From Marinagarivorans sp. UBA5868 (GTDB lineage Bacteria; Pseudomonadota; Gammaproteobacteria; Pseudomonadales; Cellvibrionaceae), in NCBI GenBank assembly GCA_002432095.1, contig DJFQ01000137.1, positions 1 through 6,546 of the forward strand: DNA of 6,546 nt. Direction: 5' to 3'. Every line of letters starts with the position of its first letter. Within the stretch, counting starts at the first letter, position 1. Of this stretch, positions 1 through 5,935 are shown in pieces. A model generated the notes under the pieces. It was not told the origin of the DNA and made no database searches. It saw only the letters and a list, made by a program, of their open reading frames with translations. The translations under genes and the position numbers were made by a program.

Positions 1-510
1 TTTGCGCAAGCCGGCGGCAATACACTGGGCGATGGCGCGATTGGATGCGATGGACTCGCTGCCGCCACGCAAAATTGCCGCGTTGCCCGACTTCAAACAC
101 AGGCTTGCCGCATCCACAGTGACGTTTGGACGGGACTCGTAAATGATACCGACAACACCGAGAGGAACCCGCATTTTGCCAACTTGGATGCCGCTGGGAC
201 GATATTTCAGATCGGTTATTTCCCCACAAGGGTCCGCCAAGGATGCAACCTCGCGGATACCATCGATCATTGCGTCAATCCTTGCAGGTGTTAGCTCCAG
301 GCGATCGAGAAGCGCCGGGTCGAGTCCGCGCTCGCGGCCATTGCTCATATCGACCTGATTGGCCTCAACCAGCTGTTGACGGGATTGAAGCAGTTGCTCG
401 GCAATGGCGAGCAGCGCAGCGTTTTTGCTAGCGGTATTGGCAACAGCCAGTTGCCGCGCGGCGGCGCGGGCCTGCTGGCCGAGCCGGGTCATGTAATCCT
501 GCACGTTCAT
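1..510 (-). CDS. proA: Glutamate-5-semialdehyde dehydrogenase (gamma-glutamyl phosphate reductase), N-terminal 170 codons
   Basis: This cytoplasmic enzyme catalyses the NADPH-dependent reduction of gamma-glutamyl phosphate to glutamate-5-semialdehyde, the second step of proline synthesis after ProB. I translated the minus strand from the ATG at 510. The frame stays open to the window edge, so the C-terminal 60% or so, including the catalytic cysteine, is missing (the family is about 415-420 residues). Recognisable ProA blocks are [12 protein letters not shown] (68-79), [20 protein letters not shown] (106-125), [20 protein letters not shown] (126-145) and ILRGGSE (146-152). They are close to the Pseudomonas ProA sequence as I recall it. 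No clear Shine-Dalgarno precedes this ATG. A second in-frame ATG (codon 7, at 492) has AGGA 4 nt upstream, but I kept the first because the residues before Met7 (VQDYMTRLG) resemble Pseudomonas ProA. It is transcribed in the same direction as the operon behind it but has its own promoter. Confidence 0.97.
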   Translation of the reverse strand, partial: MNVQDYMTRLGQQARAAARQLAVANTASKNAALLAIAEQLLQSRQQLVEANQVDMSNGRERGLDPALLDRLELTPARIDAMIDGIREVASLADPCGEITDLKYRPSGIQVGKMRVPLGVVGIIYESRPNVTVDAASLCLKSGNAAILRGGSESIASNRAIAQCIAAGLRK

Positions 511-551
511 GAGAAACGAAAAGTACCGTAGGGCTAGAAGAGAAGCCGCGC

Positions 552-581
552 ATTATATCAGGCGCGTCCTGGGCGTGTTAG
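552..581 (-). promoter_or_regulatory. Putative sigma-70 promoter of proA (extended -10)
   Basis: On the minus strand a perfect TATAAT lies at 557-552, preceded by TG plus one base (TGATATAAT), which is an extended -10. An upstream CTAACA (581-576) matches the TTGACA -35 consensus at four of six positions with an 18-bp spacer. Initiation would fall near 545, giving a leader of about 35 nt before the proA ATG. The leader is pyrimidine-rich without an obvious Shine-Dalgarno. The promoter occupies the 89-bp gap after the ATP-grasp gene, where I see no convincing terminator hairpin. Confidence 0.6.
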
Positions 582-599
582 CTCAAAAATCACACAACT

Positions 600-1580
600 T
601 TAAAGCTGCGACTGAGCAGCGAAATGGGCGCGGGAGTACGCAACCCGCTCCACGATGGGATATTTTTCCGGTTTTTTGATGGTTTCCACCCGGCGCAAAC
701 GCGGCAACAGACCGGCATCGTTCGCCACCTGGATGGAGAGACCCGGCCGCGCGTTCAGTTCAAGCAGTAAAGGCCCGCGATTTTTGTCCAGCACTAGATC
801 GACACCGAGATAACCCAACCCCGTCATGTCGTAACAGGCACAGGCCAGTTCCAGCATCGCAATCCACTGAGGCACCACCAGATCGCCGAGGGACTGTTTG
901 GTATCCGGGTGATGACTTACCGGCCGGCCGCTTTGCACGGCGCGTACCGCTTTACCGGAGTCCATGGAAATACCCACACCCACCGCCCCTTGGTGCAGAT
1001 TCGCTTTGCCTTTGGAAGATGCACAGGAGAGCCGCATCATCGACATAACCGGAAATCCGCGAAACACGATCACCCGCAGGTCAGGAACGCCCTCATGGGT
1101 AAATTGCAAAAAGGCGTCATCCACCTTGATCAGCGATTCCACCACGGCAAAGTCGGTTTTGCCGCCGAGAGAAAACAAGCCCGCCAATATGTTGGAAATA
1201 TGGCGTTCAATATCCGGCAGGGAGATCGCTTGACCATTGGTTTTGTAGTAAACCCCATCGACCACACGATCAATGACCAAAATGCCTTTACCGCCGGAAC
1301 CTTTGGCGGGCTTGATGCAAAAGCCCGGCACCGCATCGGTGATCCGCGCGATTTTTGGCACATCGTGTTGACTGTCGATCACCCCGATCAAGTCCGGCAC
1401 ATTGACCCCATGCTCAATCGCCAGATTCTTGGTTTTCAGCTTGTCGTCCACCAACGGATAAAGTGAGCGCGGATTGTGGCGGGAAATATAGCGAATATTG
1501 CGGCAGTTCATCCCAAGAATGCCTTTGGTCGCCAAACGCCCATAGCGAGTGTTCTCACGCCAGTACTGCAGCAGGTTCAT
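600..1580 (-). CDS. RimK-related ATP-grasp ligase (alpha-L-glutamate ligase-like protein)
   Basis: A predicted soluble 326-residue ATP-grasp enzyme of the RimK-related type. The family joins a carboxylate (activated as acylphosphate) to an amine at the cost of ATP, and RimK itself adds glutamates to ribosomal protein S6. The substrate of this branch is unknown to me. Visible ATP-grasp elements are the nucleotide-binding loop KPAKGSGGKG (90-99), DLRVIVF (167-173), NLHQGAVG (194-201), GVDLVLD (259-265) and ELNARPGL (274-281), the last holding the expected metal-binding Glu and Asn. No signal peptide or membrane segment is seen. An in-frame ATG at 1622 would add 14 residues, but I chose the ATG at 1580. 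It has AAGGAA six bases upstream and follows the stop of the preceding gene by one base, as expected for translational coupling. It is the last gene of a three-gene operon and would act on the cytoplasmic side of its membrane partner. Confidence 0.9.
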   Translation of the reverse strand: MNLLQYWRENTRYGRLATKGILGMNCRNIRYISRHNPRSLYPLVDDKLKTKNLAIEHGVNVPDLIGVIDSQHDVPKIARITDAVPGFCIKPAKGSGGKGILVIDRVVDGVYYKTNGQAISLPDIERHISNILAGLFSLGGKTDFAVVESLIKVDDAFLQFTHEGVPDLRVIVFRGFPVMSMMRLSCASSKGKANLHQGAVGVGISMDSGKAVRAVQSGRPVSHHPDTKQSLGDLVVPQWIAMLELACACYDMTGLGYLGVDLVLDKNRGPLLLELNARPGLSIQVANDAGLLPRLRRVETIKKPEKYPIVERVAYSRAHFAAQSQL

Positions 1581-1581
1581 G

Positions 1582-3105
1582 CTAATTTCCTTGCACCAGA
1601 GGTTTGAAGCGCCGCAACTCACTCAGGCGATAACCTGTGTAATTGCCACACATCAGCACCAGCGCCATAAACACCAGTTGCAGGCCGATAAAATTGAACA
1701 TGAGATGACGAATAATCGGATTGATCATGACCAAATAAGCAAGCACCGCCACCAGAAGTGACCCACCACCCTGGGCAAATACTTCTTTTGCTCCCTCTTC
1801 CTCCCACAATATCGACATGCGTTCGATGGTCCAGGACAAAATAATCATTGGGAAGAATGTCACCTTGAGACCTTCGGCAAGTCCCAGGCCATAAGCGAGA
1901 ATAGAAAAGACGGCGATGATAATAATCACGGAAATAATGACCGCCGATATTCGCGCCACCAGCAATAAATTATGGCGGGATAAATAGGAGCGGATAACCA
2001 AGCCGATGCCGACGATTAAGAAAAAGCCCACCAAACCTGTGATCAGCGTTGTTTGAATAAACGCGAGCGCAATCAACACAGGCATAAATGTGCCGGAAGT
2101 GCGGATACCAACCAGAATACGCATCATCACCACCACAAGCACGCCAACGGGAATCAGCAAAATTCCCTTAAACATGGTTTGCTCTTCAAGCGGTAGACTG
2201 TGAATTGAAAAATCCATCGCATTTTTCAGGTGCGCAACCTTCTCTTGATAAATGCGAGATGCCGGTACTTCCTGGGCGATGATGGAAAAGCTCACTCGCG
2301 AATCGCGCCCACCCACCAAGTCCAACAGCGAACCGGAATTCTGCTCCCACAACAATTGGTTGGCGAGTTGTCCCTGCTGTCCGGTCTGAGGATTGAAGAG
2401 CGCATATTCCTCACCAGAAAATACCTGCAGATAGCTCACCAAAGATTGGCGCCGACGACCATCTTCCAGATACAAAGTCTGCACCACCCGCGCAGGTATA
2501 CCCGCGAGATTTAACATTTCCACCAAGCGGCGCTCGCGGGATTTTTGCTGCACCAACAATTGTGCCAGCTGCGATTCATTATTGAATTCTGCAATCAACT
2601 CCCGAGTCATGGTAAACGCGTCCGCTGAGCGGGAACGGGCACGCTGCAGTAATTGCGTTACGGCGGTTTCTTCGGGGCCAGCGTAAGTCACTGTTTCAAT
2701 CTGCGGCGGATCAGCGACCATGTCGTCAAAATTTTCCTGATCGAACAGCATATCCACTTGGTAGTAGAGCGTCTGCCGACCGCTGGCTTCGCGCACCGAC
2801 CATTCTGCTCGGCGCTTGGCACCCTCGTCGACAAATGCCAGCCCATAACCGGGGCTCGCGGTGTGTTCAGAAACTCGTTCGAAACCCGGCTGACTATCGG
2901 GCACCGCAAGAGAGAGCTTCACCGGCTGGCCCAGCGCTTCAAATTCAATCTTCGCTTCGATCGACCAAATCTGACGCTTGGCGTCCGGCAACCAGGGCAC
3001 ATCGAAAACATAGTGGCGGTAAAACGTCAAAAACAAACCCGCGGTCAACAAGCCGAGCACCAAAATGTAAAGTGGAACCCGATTTGAGGAGACAGATTTA
3101 CTCAT
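1582..3105 (-). CDS. Inner-membrane protein: inactive transglutaminase-like domain fused to about seven transmembrane helices
   Basis: A 507-residue membrane protein. A short basic N-terminus leads into one transmembrane segment (about 11-29), then a predicted periplasmic region (about 31-310), then a cluster of strongly hydrophobic helices from about 312 to 490 (for example 313-331, 338-372, 384-406, 450-463, 470-486). The layout matches the families described as inactive transglutaminase fused to 7TM (PF14400/PF14402 type). Within the periplasmic part, LNLAGIPARVVQTLYLEDG (198-216) is the conserved transglutaminase-like core. The catalytic triad appears lost: there is no cysteine before residue 486, the usual His-Trp site reads SYLQV (224-228), and the usual Asp-Pro reads NP (238-239). 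A binding or scaffolding role is therefore more likely than catalysis. The start overlaps the upstream stop as ATGA, and the gene ends one base before the ATP-grasp start. It probably couples the periplasmic lipoprotein to the cytoplasmic ligase (inference). Confidence 0.9.
   Translation of the reverse strand: MSKSVSSNRVPLYILVLGLLTAGLFLTFYRHYVFDVPWLPDAKRQIWSIEAKIEFEALGQPVKLSLAVPDSQPGFERVSEHTASPGYGLAFVDEGAKRRAEWSVREASGRQTLYYQVDMLFDQENFDDMVADPPQIETVTYAGPEETAVTQLLQRARSRSADAFTMTRELIAEFNNESQLAQLLVQQKSRERRLVEMLNLAGIPARVVQTLYLEDGRRRQSLVSYLQVFSGEEYALFNPQTGQQGQLANQLLWEQNSGSLLDLVGGRDSRVSFSIIAQEVPASRIYQEKVAHLKNAMDFSIHSLPLEEQTMFKGILLIPVGVLVVVMMRILVGIRTSGTFMPVLIALAFIQTTLITGLVGFFLIVGIGLVIRSYLSRHNLLLVARISAVIISVIIIIAVFSILAYGLGLAEGLKVTFFPMIILSWTIERMSILWEEEGAKEVFAQGGGSLLVAVLAYLVMINPIIRHLMFNFIGLQLVFMALVLMCGNYTGYRLSELRRFKPLVQGN
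1587..1592 (-). promoter_or_regulatory. Ribosome binding site that fixes the ATP-grasp start
   Basis: AAGGAA on the minus strand lies six bases before the ATG at 1580, inside the last codons of the upstream membrane-protein gene. It favours the 1580 start over the upstream in-frame ATG at 1622, and it places the start one base past the neighbour's TAG, consistent with coupled translation. Confidence 0.7.
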
Positions 3106-3902
3106 AGTGGAGAGTTCTCAGAGTGAGTCGGTTGGGTGTATTGACGTTTTTCATCGACCACAGCGATGTCGCGCAAAAATGAACGGCCTAAAACCACTGG
3201 AAACGCCGCCACATCGCGGCTGACCAGGGTAAATTCTGTATTGTCGATTAATTCGCCCAATTTAATTTTTAAACGAACCACCGGACGGCTTTCCGTTTCC
3301 TCGCCACCGGCAACACGCACGCGCACTTTGCGCAACAGCGGCGCTTCATAAACGGCGGGTTTTTCCTCGGCGCCATTAGGTGCGGCTGCGGCCAGTGAAA
3401 ACCGGACCCATTCATCACCGTCGCGCTCAAACAACTGAATTTCGTAAGCACGGATGGAGGAAGATTTCGCTTCATCATCGACTTTCGCTTGAACACTGCG
3501 CCCCAATACATCAAACCAAACCCACTCCGCCGTACCCAGAATCACTTTACCGGACTCATCAACCAGCGGTGAGGACTTGGAGGTCGATTTCGCCCCGGAG
3601 GGTCTCGTCTTTTTTCGCGACCGGGAGTCGGTAGCGGAAAGCGCATTTTTTTGACTCCCTTGTTTCAGGGTTTCCATTTCCTGGCGCAAATCGTACAAAA
3701 CTTCGGTCAGTTCGCTATTTCGGGTTTGTAATTGCATCAACTGCTGCCGCTGAACCTGTATCTCTTCCGCCTGGTAAGCCAGCAGACGTCGCGTCTCCTG
3801 CTGCGCGGACTCAAGCGAACCTAATTCGGTATGCGGTGTTGTCGAACAGGCGCTCAGAAGCGCGGAAAAAATGAGCGTGGTGAGGCATTGAGATAATTTC
3901 AT
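3102..3902 (-). CDS. Lipoprotein with coiled coil and retropepsin-like (PF05618-type) domain, altered active site
   Basis: A 266-residue predicted lipoprotein. From Met at 3902 the N-terminus is a short lipoprotein signal, MKLSQCLTTLIFSALLSACS, with lipobox LSAC and the lipidated Cys at 19. A Gln/Glu-rich stretch likely to form a coiled coil follows (about 28-82), then a basic/Ser linker (90-112), then a C-terminal domain. That domain resembles the family named ATP-dependent zinc protease or retropepsin-like aspartic peptidase: ILGTAEWVWF (121-130), FERDGDEWVRFSL (158-170), RPVVRLKIKLG (206-216) and VVLGRSFL (236-243) are in the expected order. The active-site block expected as VDTGA reads VDDEA (141-145), keeping the first Asp but losing Thr-Gly, so activity is doubtful. 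An upstream in-frame ATG at 3935 would add 11 residues (a basic extension). Neither start has a strong Shine-Dalgarno, and I prefer 3902 for its standard signal length. This is the first gene of the three-gene operon, with a 4-bp overlap to the next. Confidence 0.82.
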   Translation of the reverse strand: MKLSQCLTTLIFSALLSACSTTPHTELGSLESAQQETRRLLAYQAEEIQVQRQQLMQLQTRNSELTEVLYDLRQEMETLKQGSQKNALSATDSRSRKKTRPSGAKSTSKSSPLVDESGKVILGTAEWVWFDVLGRSVQAKVDDEAKSSSIRAYEIQLFERDGDEWVRFSLAAAAPNGAEEKPAVYEAPLLRKVRVRVAGGEETESRPVVRLKIKLGELIDNTEFTLVSRDVAAFPVVLGRSFLRDIAVVDEKRQYTQPTHSENSPL

Positions 3903-3974
3903 GGTTATTTTTCTAGAGCGTTTTGTCCGAAACATCGGTTCATCATTTCACTGCGGTGTGCGGCCTGCATCCGG

Positions 3975-4003
3975 TTGGAGATGGCTGGGCCTCCGTGTAA
4001 TAT
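3975..4003 (+). promoter_or_regulatory. Possible promoter for the HAD phosphatase gene
   Basis: TTGGAG (3975-3980) and TAATAT (3998-4003) are separated by 17 bp and sit 53 bp before the ATG of the HAD gene, in the divergent region between it and the lipoprotein operon (3903-4056). The -35 match is only partial. No equally good promoter is visible on the opposite strand for the lipoprotein operon. Confidence 0.35.
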
Positions 4004-4056
4004 CGTCAGTCCCACCGATCAGTCGTCGGCCTGCCTGTCAAAGCAAATGAGGATCT

Positions 4057-4716
4057 ATGCACACCCCTATTCATGCGGTCATCTTCGATCACGATGGCAC
4101 CCTGGTCGATTCTGAACCCGTGCATCTTGCCTGTTGGCGCAAGGTTTTAGCACCTCACAACGCCACTTTATCCAAAGAAGATTACAACCAGAACCTATCT
4201 GGCATGCCGTCGATCTATTCGGCCGCTTGGTTAGCCGGCAAGTTTAACCTCGATATACCAGCGGACGCACTACTGCGTGAAAAACAAAAACATTTGCGCG
4301 ACTTCTTGACAACAAGCTGTTTTCCGCTGATGCCGGAAGTGAAATCCTTACTGGCATACCTAGCTGAACGGAACATACCTCTGGCTGTTGCCACAGGCGC
4401 AAGTCGCGAAGAGGTAACCGCAAGCTTAAAACATCATGAACTATCGGCCTTCTTCCGCGCGGTGGTCAGCAAAGAGGATGTTCGCCATAACAAACCTGCA
4501 CCGGACGTTTATCAACTTGCAGCCGGCCACTTGGGCGTGAAGGAAGAGTACTGCGTTGCTATTGAGGACAGCGACAACGGCGAGCGCGCAGCCCGCGCCG
4601 CAGGCATCCATTGCCTGCGTTATCACCCTTTCGCCGCCACGCCGGACGATTACCGCTTCGGCTGCTACATCACCATGCGCAACTGGCTGGAGCCGCGCCT
4701 GATCAAGCAATCCTGA
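4057..4716 (+). CDS. HAD-superfamily hydrolase, beta-phosphoglucomutase/sugar-phosphatase-like
   Basis: A 219-residue cytoplasmic haloacid-dehalogenase-type enzyme, full length for subfamily IA phosphatases and phosphomutases. All four motifs are present: motif I FDHDGTLVDSE (10-20) with nucleophile Asp11 and acid/base Asp13; motif II VATGAS (111-116) with Thr113; motif III Lys146 in HNKPAPDVY (144-152); motif IV AIEDSDNGERAARAAG (168-183) with Glu170 and Asp171 for Mg2+. Residues 15-90 form the helical cap that sets substrate choice. This motif set is shared by sugar-phosphate phosphatases and beta-phosphoglucomutases, so the substrate cannot be named. The start is supported by TGAGGA (4048-4053) just before the ATG. 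The gene is divergent from the lipoprotein operon, with 191 bp to the next gene, so it is probably monocistronic. Confidence 0.92.
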   Translation: MHTPIHAVIFDHDGTLVDSEPVHLACWRKVLAPHNATLSKEDYNQNLSGMPSIYSAAWLAGKFNLDIPADALLREKQKHLRDFLTTSCFPLMPEVKSLLAYLAERNIPLAVATGASREEVTASLKHHELSAFFRAVVSKEDVRHNKPAPDVYQLAAGHLGVKEEYCVAIEDSDNGERAARAAGIHCLRYHPFAATPDDYRFGCYITMRNWLEPRLIKQS

Positions 4717-4907
4717 AATAAGTCGACACAACTGTCACACGGCGCCACTTCAGCCTATATTCAGGTTAAGCCGCCTAGACTTTCACCAAACAAAACAGCC
4801 CGTTTTTAGCATCTTTACGCGAACGGGATGACCGGGATAAGGTCCATGGCGACATGAAAGCTTCATGACATTTTGTAATCAATGATGAGATCCTGACTCG
4901 GTTTAAC
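4717..4907. other. Intergenic gap upstream of the PepSY/two-component operon
   Basis: These 191 bases hold no coding frame that I can support. They should contain the promoter of the downstream operon, but I find no clear -35/-10 pair: TATATT at 4756-4761 has only a poor -35 (TGTCAC) 17 bp before it. A weak 6-bp inverted repeat (4799-4804 with 4822-4827) has a long loop and no following T-run, so it is not a convincing terminator. The short dyad at 4853-4867 is listed separately. Confidence 0.6.
4853..4867. repeat. Perfect short dyad, possible operator
   Basis: CATGAA and TTCATG flank a three-base spacer (AGC), a perfect inverted repeat with 6-bp arms, centred about 48 bp before the ATG of the PepSY gene. 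The size and position suit a dimeric regulator's binding site. OmpR/PhoP-family regulators usually bind direct rather than inverted repeats, so it need not belong to the adjacent regulator. Confidence 0.3.
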
Positions 4908-5207
4908 ATGATGATCAGCAAGACAAAAAGGCGTTTAACCTCTCTGTTGGTATCCCTGGCCATGCTGCCAGCGGTGACCTGGGCGCTGCCCAAGCAGGCG
5001 CGCAGTCCGATCCAGTATGCACAGGGCGAAAGCCGGACTGACAAATCCCGCGCTGCAGACATAGCCCGTGCCGCGCACGGCGGCAAGGTTCTTAAAGTTG
5101 ATGAAGTAAACAGCAATGGTCAGGTGGTATTCCGGGTGAAACTGTTGCTGGATGGAGGCCGCATCAAAATCGTCACAGTGGACGGAAACAGCGGCAGAGT
5201 TATCTAA
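4908..5207 (+). CDS. Small exported PepSY-domain protein
   Basis: A 99-residue protein with a Sec signal peptide: basic n-region (residues 5-9, KTKRR), hydrophobic core about 11-24, and likely signal peptidase I cleavage after TWA (24-26). The mature part carries one PepSY-type unit. An Ala-rich helix, SRAADIARAAHGGKVLKVDE (47-66), is followed by the strand pair VVFRVKLLLDGGRIKIVTVD (73-92) and NSGRVI at the C-terminus. PepSY domains are small secreted or periplasmic modules, often thought to inhibit proteases or modulate sensors, and the exact role here is unknown. The start MM has no good Shine-Dalgarno, and Met2 at 4911 is an alternative. The gene lies 23 bp upstream of a response regulator, with which it is likely co-transcribed. 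By position, a periplasmic modulator or output of the adjacent sensor kinase is a reasonable inference. Confidence 0.88.
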   Translation: MMISKTKRRLTSLLVSLAMLPAVTWALPKQARSPIQYAQGESRTDKSRAADIARAAHGGKVLKVDEVNSNGQVVFRVKLLLDGGRIKIVTVDGNSGRVI

Positions 5208-5230
5208 CCAATATCCGACTGGAGCAGTGT

Positions 5231-5932
5231 ATGCGTTTGCTAGTGGTAGAAGATGAAGAAGCGATTCGCAGGCAACTGGTGGAATTTCTCGGACAACAAG
5301 GCTTCGCCGTGGATCAGGCGGCGGACGGGCGGGAAGGCCTGTATTTTGCCCAAGAATACGATTATGACCTGGCGATCGTGGATATCGGCCTGCCAATCCT
5401 TAACGGCATAGAGCTGATCAAAAAAGCCCGCGCTGCGGGCAAGCAATACCCGGTGCTGATTCTCACCGCCCGTGGTAATTGGCAGGACAAAGTAGAAGGA
5501 CTGGAAGCTGGTGCGGACGATTATCTGGTCAAACCTTTTCACAACGAAGAGTTGCGCGCCCGGGTCAATGCATTGATCCGTCGCGCCTCCGGTCATGCCT
5601 CACCCCGTCTGGAGTTTGGCCCCATCGTCATCGACACCGCTGCGAAAACCGTCAGCCGCAATAGCGAACTGGTTGAACTGACGAGCTACGAATACAACAC
5701 TCTCGAATATTTGGCAGTACACGCCGGAGAGGCGATATCCAAAACCGTTTTGACGGAACATTTGTACCAGCAGGATTTCGAGCGCGATAGCAACGTTATT
5801 GAAGTATTCATCGGTCGATTGCGCAAAAAGCTGGATCCCGACGGCAGCCTGCAACTGATCACCACCATGCGCGGCCGAGGCTACCGCTTTAATCCGGACT
5901 TCCAAGCGATGGCCAAGGCACAAGGAAATTGA
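5231..5932 (+). CDS. PhoP-like OmpR-family response regulator
   Basis: A 233-residue DNA-binding response regulator of normal length. The receiver domain (about 1-118) has acidic-pocket residues Glu7/Asp8, phosphoacceptor Asp51 in IVDIGLP, Thr79 and Lys101 in the KPF motif. The winged-helix effector domain (about 126-222) includes LTSYEYNTLEYLAVHAGE (150-167), the recognition region NVIEVFIGRLRKKL (188-201) and the wing MRGRGYRF (213-220). The segment LILTARGNWQDKVEGLEAG (76-94) closely resembles PhoP of Pseudomonas and enteric bacteria as I recall it. PhoP responds to low divalent cations or cationic peptides through PhoQ, but that signal is not proven for this copy. GGAG (5221-5224) lies six bases before the ATG. 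The gene sits between the PepSY gene (23-bp gap) and the sensor kinase, whose frame begins directly behind its TGA. Confidence 0.94.
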   Translation: MRLLVVEDEEAIRRQLVEFLGQQGFAVDQAADGREGLYFAQEYDYDLAIVDIGLPILNGIELIKKARAAGKQYPVLILTARGNWQDKVEGLEAGADDYLVKPFHNEELRARVNALIRRASGHASPRLEFGPIVIDTAAKTVSRNSELVELTSYEYNTLEYLAVHAGEAISKTVLTEHLYQQDFERDSNVIEVFIGRLRKKLDPDGSLQLITTMRGRGYRFNPDFQAMAKAQGN

Positions 5933-5935
5933 TTT

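Noticed and set aside
909..1466. Plus-strand open frame of 185 codons
   Set aside because: It lies wholly antisense to the ATP-grasp gene, whose motifs are intact. The translation has no recognisable domain and is rich in His/Arg, as expected for a shadow frame.
1581..1622. Longer ATP-grasp start at the ATG at 1622
   Set aside because: The extra 14 residues overlap the upstream gene. The ATG at 1580 has a good ribosome binding site and the ATP-grasp family sequence begins there.
2653..3087. Plus-strand open frame of 144 codons
   Set aside because: Antisense to the well-supported transglutaminase-7TM gene, with no ribosome binding site or recognisable motif.
4037..4042. Perfect TTGACA on the minus strand, a candidate -35 for the lipoprotein operon
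   Set aside because: No -10-like hexamer lies 16-19 bp downstream on that strand (the sequence there is GC-rich), so it is not supported as a promoter.
4799..4827. Inverted repeat CCCGTT...AACGGG as a terminator for the HAD gene
   Set aside because: Only a 6-bp stem with a 17-nt loop and no T-run after it, so it is not a credible intrinsic terminator.
4900..4905. GGTTTA, resembling one half of a PhoP box
   Set aside because: The PhoP box is a direct repeat separated by five bases, and no second half-site is present on either side. A single hexamer is expected by chance.
5929..5931. TTG overlapping the response-regulator stop as the kinase start
   Set aside because: It is not in the kinase reading frame (that frame soon departs from the kinase-like sequence), so using it would need a frameshift for which there is no evidence.
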